Positions 11,023 to 22,381 of a stretch of 64,000 bases of DNA are shown piece after piece (position 1 is the stretch's first letter; every line of letters starts with the position of its first letter). The stretch is from the NCBI GenBank assembly GCA_022496805.1, contig CM040086.1, forward strand, positions 6,140,501-6,204,500. The letters are read 5' to 3'. Source of the stretch: Pohlia nutans. Taxonomy: Eukaryota > Streptophyta > Bryopsida > Bryales > Mniaceae. The position numbers were made by a program, and so were the translations under genes. The notes below the pieces were generated by a model. It made no database searches, had not been told where the DNA came from, and saw nothing but the letters and a program-made list of their open reading frames with translations.

Positions 11023-12169
11023 ATGGGGGTGTTAGGATTTGAGGTTCAGACATGGAAGGAAGGATTGCTCGTCAGCCATGGCGCGGCATTGCTCGCAGCC
11101 GCGTACTGCTACTATCTCGTCAGGAGCCTCCCGCCCGGATTCTTCCGCATCATCTCGAGCATTCCCGTGCTCGCGCTCTACGCAGGGATCCCGCTCATCT
11201 TCAACCGCTCCACGCACCTCGTGGGCCTGGCGTCTCTGTATTGCATCTTCACATGGATAGCCTCCTTCAAGCTCCTGCTGCTCTGGTCACGGCCCCGGAA
11301 GCGAGCCAGGCTCGCTCTTCTTCCCTCGGTTCGCCATCGTGATGACATACCCCGTGCACGTCACGAGAACAAACAAGGTGGTGAAGCGCGTCCAATCCTC
11401 GAACTCCTCATGGTGGGGGAAAGTTTCCAAGTCCGAGGTCTGGTACATGCTCGTGTTTCGCTCTCAGCTGAAGATCGTGGCGTTGGCGTTCCTGTTGCAC
11501 GTACTCTCGTTTCGAGACGCGCTGCCGACGATGCTCCTCCACCTTCTGCTCTCGCTTCAGGTCTACCTCTTCGCGTCGATTGTGCTGGAGCTTCTGGCCG
11601 CGGTGGCGAATGCCCTGTTCGGGGTGACGATTGAGCCCCACTTTGATAACCCGTTCGCTGCGGTTTCCCTGGGGGAGTTTTGGGGCCGTCGCTGGAACTT
11701 GCTCGTCAGTAATTGTCTTCGGGAGACCGTGTACAATCCTGTTCTCTCTCTCCTGGGAAGCTCGATTAGGGTTTCGGAAGACTTAGGGTTTTCAGAATCA
11801 CAGGAAACTAGAGATGTAGGGTTACGGCAGCGATCGGAATCAGACTTTGTTGCTCGATTCGATTTGGCAAAACTGGTGGCGACGCTGGCCGCGTTTCTGG
11901 TGTCGGGACTGTGCCATGAGCTGTTGGTGTACTACGCGACTTTAGAGGTGACGTGGGAGATGATGAGCTTCTTCGTGGTGCAAGGCGTTGCTGTTGCTTT
12001 CGAAGCGGCATGGAAGCTCTATCACCCGAAGAGGACAATTTCGAGACTGGTGGCCACGCCGTTGACGTTAGGGTTTGCCTTTGTGAGTGCGCATTTTCTG
12101 TTCTGGCCTCCACTGGATGGGGTCACGGAGCAAGTAGCGGTGGAGATGCGGAAAATTTTGCACTCCTGA
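11023..12169 (+). CDS. Wax-ester synthase (long-chain-alcohol O-fatty-acyltransferase) with an apparent +1 frameshift
   Basis: Plant wax synthase family (MBOAT superfamily), a multi-pass ER membrane enzyme joining fatty acyl-CoA to long-chain alcohols. The first 87 codons (11023-11283) give family-typical YYLVRSLPPGFFRIISSIPV and FTWIASFKLLLL with three hydrophobic spans. The frame is then lost. Skipping one base near 11284 restores GHGPGSEPGSLFFPRFAIVM, and the downstream frame is open for 294 codons to TGA at 12169. The total would be about 381 residues, normal for the family. Catalytic-region motifs are present: FWGRRWNLLVSNCLRETVYN (from 11678) and SGLCHELLVYY, with the active-site His at 11915-11917. 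All sequence on both sides is otherwise intact and intronless. Either this is an assembly or sequencing error, or a very recent loss of function. An in-frame TTG at 11011 is not needed as start. Confidence 0.82.
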
Positions 12170-12537
12170 TCGATGCTCCAGCCTCGCCACAATCATGGCT
12201 CAAATAACACCGACAGGTTTCCATTTGTTTTCGGTATGATTCTGAATCATCTGCTTGCAGTACTGTACTAAGTTGCACACATCATGCAGTTGAGTATTAC
12301 CATTCATAAGTTACATCGTTTACACATACTGCTGCAGGAGCCAAGGACTTTCTTAAAACAGGAAAAGACGAGCTCCGATTTTCACGTCACTGCTGCTGTG
12401 GCCTGCTCCTGCTGGTGGAAATCTGCAGTCATTTGCCTGCTGCAGGATGCGTAAATGCTGCATCAATTGTAGTGGTATAAACTGTACTATACCCGTGGTA
12501 TCCAGGCTTGCTTATATCTTCGGAATTTTAGATTATG

Positions 12538-12621
12538 TGCTAGGCAATTCAAATCTGGAGCCTGGTTGTGGACCATATGACCTTTTTCCACAACCAGGTT
12601 CCAGATTTGAGTTCCCTAGCA
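12538..12621. repeat. Foldback hairpin (36-bp arms)
   Basis: 12538-12573 pairs with 12586-12621 with about three mismatches. The arms include TCAAATCTGGAGCCTGGTTG, with a loop of about 12 bases. It lies downstream of the wax synthase gene. It could be a tiny palindromic MITE or a transcribed hairpin. Confidence 0.7.
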
Positions 12622-12685
12622 TTATCTTAACGAGGATACCAAGTGTTGGAATAGAACTCAGAAAGAGAGGAGTGATTCTCTATTC

Positions 12686-13107
12686 TAAGGTGGTTACCCC
12701 ATTCCCAACTGGCGCCTTAAACCAACAACTAGGGGCATTTTCCACTATCAATGTTGCAATGATGTTGGTTGTAGCATGAGTTACAGTTGGTAATGGGTTC
12801 TCTCTTGTTGGTTTTAGTATATGTAAGTGTGGTTATGGATTTGTCGTTGTTGGTTTAAGCATCTTTAGTGTGTGCAATACAAATCTTCTTTGGACAGAAA
12901 CAACTCTACCTATGTGACGTGAATGGGATGTGTCATACTTCAACTTTGAAAATTTATAACTAATTCATTCTTCATCCAAAAATTAATGTTTCAACTTGTG
13001 TTGGAATCTATTTCTTCTTGCCTAACGCTAAAAAATAATAATACTAAATAATATCAATGTCTCATATCCATATTTCTTATTCAGTTGGGAATGGGGTACC
13101 CACCTTA
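12686..13107. mobile_element. MITE with 25-bp terminal inverted repeats
   Basis: It starts TAAGGTGGTTACCCCATTCC and ends with the inverse of TAAGGTGGGTACCCCATTCC; CAACT extends the match. An inner pair (CTTAAACCAACAAC against GTTGTTGGTTTAAG) adds a second fold. I cannot fix a target duplication, so the superfamily is unassigned. Confidence 0.65.
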
Positions 13108-15220
13108 TAACGTAAGGTGTTGAACACACGCATGCTCTCGGAGCTAATGGATTATAACCCGGCTCCTCTTCTTGAATGGCTGCTTGCAACATGCAGATTT
13201 TAAGGCCTCGTTGAGATTATGTACAATGAGACATGGCAAAAGAAACCTTCAAAGCACACCACAGGTGATAACTTAGTTTTCAAAGGTTGTGTGGAAGAGT
13301 TAAAACAACAGATGTCACATCTTTTGCAGGTTGGCGTGTAGGGCCTGCAGCTTCGTGTATGCAAGCAAAAGGTAGAAGTGCACCATGCATTTGGTATGCA
13401 ATAAAATTAAGGATCCTTCATGCTTTTTCAAAAGGTTGATTTTGTTTCTGTGCATTTTTGATACATCTGTGGCCATTTCCGTTCCTTGTCTTTTGTGATG
13501 ATGATGGCAGCGTTATCCTGCAAAGACAAAACAAGAGTTAGTTAAAATTCTGCTACGGTATTCATGTTAGTTGGTTTTTGCACTGTAACTTGTGCAGGAT
13601 AATTGCTACGTGTTGAACTGCGGCGTTTATTATCCATGTGATTCTGTCAAAGAATGACAGGATAGTAAGTGGTCTTCAGGCTCCATGATTTTCCTCTCCA
13701 TGGCTGGAATGTCTGATAATGGTGAATATTATGTGATTTTGCACCAGTTTACTCCTGAAAGTACCAAGAAGCCCAAATTGGACCTCATATTTTTTACAGC
13801 AGTTTTGATTAGGTCTTATGTAGACTTCCTTTCATTCAAATTTATCATTTTTATGATCAACACTCGCAATGTTCTTCATTGATTCCAACGATATAAATTT
13901 TGGTCCTATCTTAATTATATTTTTCGCAACATGATCGATTGAATTTGTCATTTTAAAACTATGGACTACGTAACCGGTAAGGGATGGGAGTCTTGAACTA
14001 GTTATGGGACATAATCTACGATTAAGAATTGGCACTTTTTGAAATAATATAGAAAAAAAGTCCTACAACACTTGCGTGGAGTGAACTAATAGTTCAAAGA
14101 GGAAGGCACTAGTTATGAAAAATAACCCATGAGTGATTAGCCAACCATGTTGTGCAACCTTTGAGAAACTCATCAATTGTTAACTTGTTGGGAGATGATC
14201 TAAAGTATATGGCTAGTCATACTTGATTGGAAGGTCACGTGCCATCATATAGATATCATCTTTCCAAATGTCCTACTGCGGCCTTCAAAAAAATTGTTAC
14301 TTAAGATTTAGTTTTTAGAATTACACGAATGTTCACTTCTGTTGAAAACAAAAAGGTATAAAGGAAGGAGGCAATATGCCCACGCCTATGAGCCCGAGGT
14401 TGCCTCGGTAAGACATTGAATGGCATTGGTGAGCCTCACTTTTCAATCAATACCTCATGTGTCATTTGGCTCTGCACAAAGGCCCCAATGTCCCCAAAAC
14501 CACCTTCACTCTTCTTGAACTAACCCCTAAACGCATACAAAGGCCAAAATATGACCTTTTAATGTAACTCCCTATTCAATTCTAATTGCTAAATGGATGA
14601 TTCCTCATGCAATTCTTTTTGTGAAAGATTTCATTGGTCATGCCATCTCTTCAAGTTTAATTCAAATCATTTGAGCTATTTTGGCATTTTACATGGGGTC
14701 CCAACTACAAAAAGAGTCGTAAAAACCATTCACCATATAGTGTATTTTGATTTTTTCTTTCTTCAACTAAATTTAGGTTTTGAAATGAGTTCCATTGCAT
14801 TTGAGCTTAACCAAAAAAATGAAGCTTGCAAGTCTAGTTTCTACTTTGCCTTGAATTTTTGGAAAAAAATGAAAATTGAGTGATTTATTGGAGTAACAAG
14901 TTTGGTAGGTAACACGAGCAATTTTTCTAAATTTAGATTCATCGATGATGTCATTTAGTGTAATTACCTTCATTGTAGTTTACACCTTTGGTAAAAACAT
15001 TGGATTTTTTTAATATATTTGGTAATTGATATAAATTGTTCTTACAATCGCTTCAAAAAACATAGCAATTTCAAGTTTTCACCAAAACTTATGAAAAATT
15101 CATAATTTATAGTAGACACATGGCTTCATTTGCTAAAAATATAAATTTGAATTCTTATCTTGCTTAAAATGGCAAAATTGACTGTGACATGTAAAGCATG
15201 ATTCCATGGTCATAGGCTCA
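13108..15220. other. Intergenic AT-rich DNA, no gene recognised
   Basis: No convincing coding sequence. 13740-14000 is similar to the CCCTTTCATGACC element family (see 51444-51675): it shares GACCTCAT, TTTTGATTAGGTC and the CAATGTTCTTCATTGATTCC region. CTAACCCCTAAACG at 14523 looks like the left end of a TTAA-type element, but I cannot find its partner end. Confidence 0.4.

Positions 15221-15254
<34 letters not shown>
15221..15254. repeat. (AT)n-(GA)n microsatellite
   Basis: An alternating AT tract passes directly into a GA tract. Confidence 0.9.
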
Positions 15255-15764
15255 CAAATGGTGAATAGGCTCAGACATTTAGGGATCAAGTGTCACAATT
15301 ATGTAAAATAGCTATACTATTTACTAAACATTGCCATTTACTAAAGAACAACCGTGCAGCTTCCGCACAACCCACATGAATTGGAACCGTGATCTTTATT
15401 AGGAATTTTGTTTTTTGAAGCCCCACATAACTATTGCATAGTGTGCGGTGAAGGGCTACAAGTCAATATTATCATAATCCATACCTTGTTGCATGTAATG
15501 TGCTACGAAACTTGTTGTAAGAAAAAAAATGTTTTTTAGAAGTAATTTTCAACATAACAATCTACAATCACACCAAATTTAGAGGATGCAAGTCTTAATA
15601 TTGTTGCGAAGAAGGATTTGAGTGTAGCATATATGGTCATTGACATGTCTACCTTACATATGCTTCAACACTTTAGTTGAAAAGAAATTATGGGTTATAA
15701 TCCTCTTTTCATCGAATAATTGACAAATGTACGTTGATCACTAGCCTTAGAATGGGACAAGTAA

Positions 15765-16460
15765 GGGCCGGTTCACACTATGTCCATTTAAGTTGAGAAG
15801 GCTTGGAATTTCATGGGCAAAGTATGTTGAGAGTCTAAAGGAATGGGTTGACAATATGTAATAAAATATAGAAATTGAAGCTTTTGGCGGGCCACAGTGT
15901 GAAGTTTTTAAAGGCCAAATCCAAACATTTGATTATAAAATCCTACGAACTCTCAACTTGAACGTCCACAGTGTGAAACCTCCTAAAGTCTAAGGCCTTT
16001 GGTCAAAATAGTATGAAGCCCTATTGTAAAGGTTCAAGCCTTTGGCCAAAATAGTATGAAGCCCCATTTTAAAAGTTCAAAGGTTAAGCTTTCGGACTCT
16101 CAACTTGGATATTTATAATGTGAAGCCAAATGCCAAATTCAAAGTCCAAGCCTTTGATGCCCAAACCTTTGATAAAATAAAAAAATTCCATCATTTTATC
16201 AAAATGATTTGTTGGCCTCTCGACCATAGTTTGACTTTCTATTCTTGTTCGACCCAAACTATAGTCGAGAAGCCATCACTTGAAAGCCAAATGGTCAAAA
16301 AGTGTTGCCATGTAAACATTTTGGAAGGCGACGCCCTTTGAATTTTTGTTTCTAGTGTGAAAGGTTGAAAGGCCAAAGGTAACAATCTTTGGGATTTCTT
16401 GCAATACAATTGGTAGAATTCGACGGCCTCTCAACCTTCAGCCATAGTGTGAACCCGCCC
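15765..16460. mobile_element. Harbinger-like MITE (696 bp) with TAA duplication
   Basis: The ends are GGGCCGGTTCACACTATG and the inverse of GGGCGGGTTCACACTATG, flanked by TAA at 15762-15764 and 16461-16463. Inside, a 44-bp unit starting AAGGCCTTTGGTCAAAATAG is tandemly repeated at 15992-16079. The interior has no transposase-like reading frame. Confidence 0.8.
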
Positions 16461-17078
16461 TAAAATCACAATGAAGGTTGAAGGCAAAGACTTTTTCGTT
16501 CGGAAACTTTCAGCCATCCGTCCGTCCAACATATTTTCCGTCCAGATGTCAACGAAACATTCTGTGAGCCGTTCGTCCAAGCCGACGTCTCTCCCGTCGT
16601 CACAAGAGACCTTCAATGTTCACTTGCAAGGCGGTGGCACTTGACCTAATTGGCTTTGTTGCGAGCACTTCATTGATTCAGTTCAAGCCATGGGATTGCT
16701 TTGTTGGAGCCCTTCGTCGATCGCTGGAGCAATTTCAGACTAGTTTCTAGAAAGTATGTCTAGTGCAGGGTAGAATTAGCCAGATTCATGTCCGAGGTGA
16801 AGGAGTTCGCAATTGCACGGAACGGGCGGCCACTGCAATTATATTAGGTTTGCTCCTCCTCTCTCTCTCTTTGATGACATGTTTGCATTGCAGGTTTATT
16901 TCGTGAATTTTCGCAGTTTCACGCCATATTATTTTTTCATATGATTTCGGATTTAGTTTAGTGCTCTTGTGGAAGCTTAAGATCACGCACTTATAATCTG
17001 AAGACGACGGACGAATATGTTAGTGAGGCTGATGGTTTTCTTTCTGGTTTGAAATTTTGAAGGTTTCGAGAGAAAGAG

Positions 17079-17096
17079 TTAGGGTTTAGGGTTTAG
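17079..17096 (+). promoter_or_regulatory. Telo-box tract in the Pelota leader
   Basis: TTAGGGTTTAGGGTTTAG sits 26 bases before the Pelota ATG. In plants telo-boxes are enriched just upstream of genes of the translation machinery, which fits Pelota's role in ribosome rescue. Confidence 0.6.
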
Positions 17097-17121
17097 CGGA
17101 GAGGAAGACGGGGCCGGCACC

Positions 17122-18258
17122 ATGAAGCTGGTGCGGCAGGACATCACGAAGAATGGGGCGGGGAGCGTGAAGCTGGTACCGGAGGAAGCCGAGGACATGT
17201 GGCATGTGTACAATTTGGTGGCGAAGGGGGACCGGGTGTCGGGGATCACGGTGCGCAAGGTGATGCGCGAGACGGCGTCGGGGGGCGGGGACGCGGAGCG
17301 CGTGCGTTTGAAGCTGGAGGTGGAGGTGGAGACCGTGGAGTACGACAAAGTGGCGTCGGTGCTGCGAGTGCGCGGCAAGAACATGCTGGAGAGTGAACAT
17401 GTGAAGCTCGGGGCGTATCACACCATGGAGCTCGACCAGCAACGGCCGTTCTTGTTGGCCAAGCTGGTCTGGGACGCCATGGCCATCGATTACCTCAAGC
17501 AGGCGTGCGATCCCGCCGCCAGTGCCGATGTGGCCGCCGTGATGATGCAAGAGGGTTTGGCCAACATCTGCCTCGTGGGAGCCAGCATCACTACCGTCAA
17601 AGGACGAGTCGAAACGTCTATTCCTCGAAAACACGGGCCTGCCATTGCCGGCTACGACAAAGCGCTCAACAAGTTCTTTGAGAATGTGCTTCAAGCTGTT
17701 CTGCGTCATGTGAATTTCACTGTTGTTCGGTGTCTCGTCGTTGCTTCCCCAGGTTTTACCAAGGACCAGTTCTTCGATTACATGATGTTGGAGGCTACCC
17801 GGCGAGATTTGCGGCAGATTATTGAAAACAAGGGGAAGATCGTGTTGACGCACTCTTCCTCGGGCTACAAGCATGCGTTGAAGGAGGTTTTGGCCGCTCC
17901 ACCTGTGATGGCATTGATCAAAGACACCAAAGCTGTCAAAGAGGTCAAGGCGTTGGATGACTTCCATTCCATGCTGTCAAACGACTCTGCACGCGCCTTT
18001 TATGGACCTGGTCACGTCTTTGCAGCTCACGATCGCCTCGCCATTCAGACTCTTCTCATCACCGATGAGCTTTTCAGGAGTGCGGATGTCCCCACTCGGC
18101 GCAAATACGTGGACCTCGTGGAATCTGTGAAGGCTGGAGGTGGGGAGGTCTACATTTTCTCTGCTATGCATGTCTCCGGTGAGCAGCTTCAGCAACTGAC
18201 TGGTATTGCAGCCATCTTGCGATTTCCGTTACCAGACTTGGAAGATATGGAGTTGTGA
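17122..18258 (+). CDS. PEL1: Pelota / Dom34, ribosome-rescue factor (378 aa, intronless)
   Basis: Pelota is an eRF1 relative that enters the A site of stalled ribosomes with the GTPase HBS1. It helps split the ribosome in no-go and non-stop decay. It is full length (378 residues; the family is usually 370-390). It starts with MKLVRQDI and runs to LEDMEL. Three eRF1-like domains follow in order: an Sm-like N-domain (about 1-130, with [19 protein letters not shown] and VRGKN), a central domain (about 136-270, [20 protein letters not shown]), and a C-domain (about 272-370, [20 protein letters not shown], then [20 protein letters not shown]). The central domain has no GGQ peptide-release motif, as expected for Pelota rather than eRF1. 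The start follows GGCACC and is the first ATG after the telo-box tract. GC content and codon use stand out strongly from the flanks. No introns or defects are seen. Confidence 0.97.
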   Translation: MKLVRQDITKNGAGSVKLVPEEAEDMWHVYNLVAKGDRVSGITVRKVMRETASGGGDAERVRLKLEVEVETVEYDKVASVLRVRGKNMLESEHVKLGAYHTMELDQQRPFLLAKLVWDAMAIDYLKQACDPAASADVAAVMMQEGLANICLVGASITTVKGRVETSIPRKHGPAIAGYDKALNKFFENVLQAVLRHVNFTVVRCLVVASPGFTKDQFFDYMMLEATRRDLRQIIENKGKIVLTHSSSGYKHALKEVLAAPPVMALIKDTKAVKEVKALDDFHSMLSNDSARAFYGPGHVFAAHDRLAIQTLLITDELFRSADVPTRRKYVDLVESVKAGGGEVYIFSAMHVSGEQLQQLTGIAAILRFPLPDLEDMEL

Positions 18259-19112
18259 TTGTCATTGAACCACAGTTTTGTACAGTACTTTTTTTATTTT
18301 ATTCTGGAGCTGTTCTGCTAGATATGAATTACTGTTCTTTAGATCTGTGCTTTGTAACAATATAGAGTTGACACGAGTTGCTCAATCTCATTATAATATT
18401 CACATTGTAGCTCCTACAATTTTGCGCATTATCAATTGCTCTTTTCCATAAGCAGTTCCTGTACACCTAACAGTGATGAGTCTGCTGATTATGTAGTGCT
18501 TGATAGCCTCCTTATGTGGTGATCTATGTCGGTGTAGCTCGGTATTTTGTTTCTGATTGACTGATTTTGGAGGAGCTCTTAATGCTAGAGTGTACACCTG
18601 CCTGGAATTTTGAAGGGGTGTTCGTTGTTTGTTTTGAGCAGATTGTGGTTATCTTGATGTGATCCAATTTGAAATATGAGTCACTACTGGATGGCTTTGT
18701 CGAAGTGACTTGTTGCTCCTGTCAATGCTCGTGACCGTTCTCCATGTTTTGTCTCGTAACGTTGCTTTTGCAAACTCTGGCATGCTGCTCAATTATTCTT
18801 GCGCTGCTTTGTGTTGACGGATGAAAGCTAGTCGGCGTCCAGCTGAGAAGTTGAATCCATGGGTATGTGAATGGTGAGTAGGCATGGCGTTACTAACAAT
18901 TGCTCGTCTTACAAATTCAAAGCAGCATTGGAGACAGCGGCATGGAGAGTTGAATGTTGTGGGAATTTGAGTTCGAGTTGAAATCGTCCAGAGCTTAGTG
19001 ATTGTTGGTTGAGGTCGGTTTATGAATCGGTCAAAAGGGGGGTTTTGAAGTAGATTGTTGCTTGGGGTGCAAGCGTCATGTCTCGTTTTTCTCGTTGGGG
19101 ATTGGATTGGGG
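18259..19112. other. Pelota 3' region and intergenic
   Basis: The T-rich stretch after the stop probably holds the 3' UTR. A 190-codon open frame on the minus strand (19365-18793) crosses this area, but it shows no known domain and has a composition that looks like chance, so I do not call it a gene. Confidence 0.4.
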
Positions 19113-19264
19113 TTTTAGGTTTAGGGTTTAGAGATAGCGCTTGGAATGAAGCAGAAAATTGAGGAGGTGGATTGGGTGAGATCACTGCGAAGGCTCGCGA
19201 GCGTGTTGGGTCGGGAGCTGTGCCCCAGAGGCTCCATCTCCGCCCTTCTGATATCTCCTTCCTG
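19113..19264 (+). other. Telo-box followed by a possible first exon
   Basis: TTTAGGTTTAGGGTTTAGAG (19113-19132) is followed by an ATG at 19146. A 39-codon open stretch begins MKQKIEEVDWVRSLRRLASV and ends at a plausible donor, TG|GTAACA, after 19264. This layout resembles Pelota's leader and could be the first exon of a plus-strand gene. I find no following exon and do not recognise the peptide. It may be linked to the decayed ATG5 copy downstream, but ATG5 proteins do not start this way. Confidence 0.3.
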
Positions 19265-20140
19265 GTAACATAACCTTTCCTCAAAGTAATTTTGTTTACT
19301 GCTAATTCGGTTGTGCAAATTTTCCCCTCACTAAAAACCTGCAACAATGTCAGAAAGAGCAGCAATAAATGTCACGGGAAATTGATTCTGTTTGTGAACA
19401 GTTTTTAAAGTTTTGTTGACAAAGTCTTTTATGAAACGAACTTGTACTGGCAGAATAGAATTGATCAATAAGTGATCTGCGGCTTTACAAGATAGACTTC
19501 ATAGATTACAAAGATGAGCTGACGAGCAACTAATTGAGTGATGTATTTACAGTTTCACGCATGAGCAGAGTTGAACACATAATATCTATCCAAACCCTAA
19601 AATCTCACACACGATTCATGTAAAATGAAGAAGTCGCATTATCAGTAATGCCAGTAACATAGGGGATATTGTTTGCGTCTTCTTTAAGCATTTATCATAT
19701 GTAGGAGTGTATTTTTTGGGAGATGTGTACAGATGTGGAGGGATCTTTGAGTACGAGCCAAATTTGCTGAGATCAAATTTTGATCACGATGCGTGGATTA
19801 CTTATGCAATTTCGAAGTGCGAGGTTGTAGATCACTACAAGTGACAGTAAACAACCTCATTTCCGGTCCAAGATCAGTGGCCATGTACATTTAGCCAAGT
19901 GAAGGCCAACCGAGTGGATGAAAAGATGAGTTGATGTTGGTAACAGGGGTCATCTAGGAGACAGGATCAGGTCCCTAATGGTTTCAGGTCGTTCTAAGTG
20001 AAAGAAAATGATCAATTACCACACGGGGGCTGTTAGAAGAAATGACAAATGGATGTCAGCATGTATATGAGCTTATCCAGGGCTTCAAAGACGTGTGCAT
20101 TCTGAGTGTGACCATTTGCAGAAGTTGTGAGACAGACATG

Positions 20141-21285
20141 CTCAGACTTTGGCCACAAAATGCACTTGCTTAATTTTCTGATGAGACGAGATTAGAATGA
20201 TGGTAGGTCTCTTCGTAGGTACTGGCGTCAGGAATGGATACCGTCCATTGTTAGAGATTCTGATTCCATGTGGTTTGATTACTTTTGAGATGGTAATATT
20301 ATGAGACAATGTCAACCCTACTTTCAAACTCTTTCCGCATTTATGAAGTCCAATCACTCGGAAGTATTGGTAGTTGTATAAAGAGTGTGTGGGGTCCTCA
20401 GCAGTTAATGCTGAGAGATTAGTTGTTCTGGTTTGTATACGTTTAACTTAGAACGCGGATCTTGGTGCTCTTGTCCAACAGGCACATCCCAACAGGTGTG
20501 TTGTACGATGTACTGGACGCAAAACCTGAATCACTATGGAACCTTACGGTATGTATATCTCCATTTTGATTAAAAGATTGTTCCCAATATTTCATCTTTA
20601 CGTGCTTGGTTTTGTCACGAGACTTTGAATCTTGTCAGCTTGGATAGAAATGCAAGTGCGATATTCTCTTGAAAAGATCATAAAGAGCCAAATCGAAACG
20701 AGCATTGTGTAAAATTCAGTACACATGTTTGCACTAATACTGTAATTACCTAGAGTAAATTAGTTTGCCGTGTTTTCTCATGACTTGGACTTTGAAGTAT
20801 CTAGGTAGTGACTTCCACTCGTAGGCTAAGTTCAAATTTTTTTACTTAGTTGCATTCAACAGATTATAGATGAGCCAAGTTTCACTAGCTCGTAGGCAAT
20901 AGGTATAATCTTATTCACCAATCGCTGAATTGTATGTGCAGGTGGCCTACCCTACATGTATAGGTCTTGACTCTGAAGAAGAGGCAGTCCAGTGGAACTT
21001 TCGTGAACCTCCTAGAAGAGGTGCAACTCCACGTTTCATGCTCTAATCGAGCTCTATTATAGGTCCTTTTTCCATAACAAAAACCTAAATTATCGAATAC
21101 GAAAAAGATGTTTCAAGGTATGTAGAAAGATTCTGAACAAATATGCTCTTCTGTCAATACCTGAAGAAGCTTATGCCCCGTGACTTCTTAAACAACATCG
21201 TCAACGCAGGGCTCATTATTATTGGTTCTCGACAGTCACGTATGGGAGCATCAAGAGCATAATGAATGTGTTGCAATTAGATCAG
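20141..21285 (+). pseudogene. ATG5: Decayed ATG5 (autophagy protein 5) gene copy
   Basis: ATG5 is joined to ATG12 and, with ATG16, drives ATG8 lipidation. Pieces in the correct order remain. LWPQNALA (20144-20170) runs into a TAA at 20171. VGLFVGTGVRNGYRPLLEIL (from 20203) is in another frame. DSMWFDY (20262-20282) is in a third and is cut by TGA. Exon 20482-20548 is clean: CAG| then HIPTGVLYDVLDAKPESLWN |GTATGT, the ATG5 signature following LKW. Exon 20942-21041 has YPTCIGLDSEEEAVQWN, then needs a one-base shift to continue FVNLLEEVQLHVS. Exon 21236-21285 reads TYGSIKSIMNVLQLDQ|GT. Introns are retained, so this is not a processed copy. Weaker pieces follow at 22382-22471 and about 23049-23130. 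The ubiquitin-like C-terminal end is not found. Identification comes from memory of plant ATG5. Confidence 0.65.
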
Positions 21286-22381
21286 GTGGGCGATGTGTTG
21301 TCCAAGGAAGGTATGTGAGATGATTCACTTGAGTAGGTGTTTGATTGAAGTGTTTTAACCCCTAAACGTCTGAACGTGCCTTTGCAGCCAGTAGAATACG
21401 TTGAATTTTGATTGTATTTGGAATGAATCCACACCTCTAATGGGTTTGTGGTCAAAAGAGAAGTTGTAATTTAGATCAATGTGGTTCTAAGGAGCTACTG
21501 AGATCTCAATTTAGAGTTTCTTGTTGGTAGAAAATCCCAATTATACGACAGCGTATATACTATCCCCATGGGACGTTATATCCAGTTTAGAGGCGTTAAT
21601 ATGGACGTTTTCATTTCAGCTTTTTGTATGCATTATTTTATGTAGCGATATACTATTTAAGCTCAAGTTGCACAGAATCTACATGCTATACAGACTGGGG
21701 TTCTTGAACTTTCAACCTAGTGGTCGGTTCAATGGTAGATTTGGTGGATTTTATAGGTTTCTCGATATCAGAAGTAGTGTTGTTGCTTCAATGAAACTAC
21801 AGGAGAGCTAGAAAAGCTATGATTGACTAGACCGATTTTTGGTGGAGGAAGGAGATTGAGTTCGTGATTTCTGCTCAGCCCAACATCTGATGGTGCTCCG
21901 TCCAATAGTACTGACGTTACACAAAGTAAGGTATCTTGCTAAACAAATTCAACATGCTCCCTCTCACGTGTGAATACTGCTTGAAAGCTTAGGACAAATA
22001 CAAGACTGCACGTATTAGGTGTTTCCAGATGTCATAAAGTGGTGCATCGCCCCTGATCTGCTGCTGCAAGTACTAAATTTTTTTGTTCCATGACCTTGAT
22101 GATGATCATCTTTTGGTATGTATTATAAATTGACGGCATCACTTTTAAAGGAAATGATATGACTCAGCTACTTCACACTCGAGTGGTGTTCGTATGATCT
22201 CGATTTTTTTTGTCAATCCTGAAATCGGTCGATCTTTATTCTTGCTAGATATTGAATCGCATATTCTTCTTACTCTCACCATTTGTACGTGGGAAGCAAT
22301 CATCAGTCTTTAATATATTTAGGGATATTCCCAACCTTGTGGCTGCAAATTGATAGGAGGTGATCCTGGAAGACCCAACAG

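Noticed and set aside
17086..17967. 293-codon open frame antisense to Pelota
   Set aside because: It is a mirror of the GC-rich Pelota coding sequence (His/Leu/Arg-rich) and has no domain of its own.
18793..19365. 190-codon open frame on the minus strand
   Set aside because: Composition is Pro/Thr/Ser/Arg-rich without a domain. It runs antisense to a telo-box and a possible plus-strand exon, and a frame of this length can arise by chance here.
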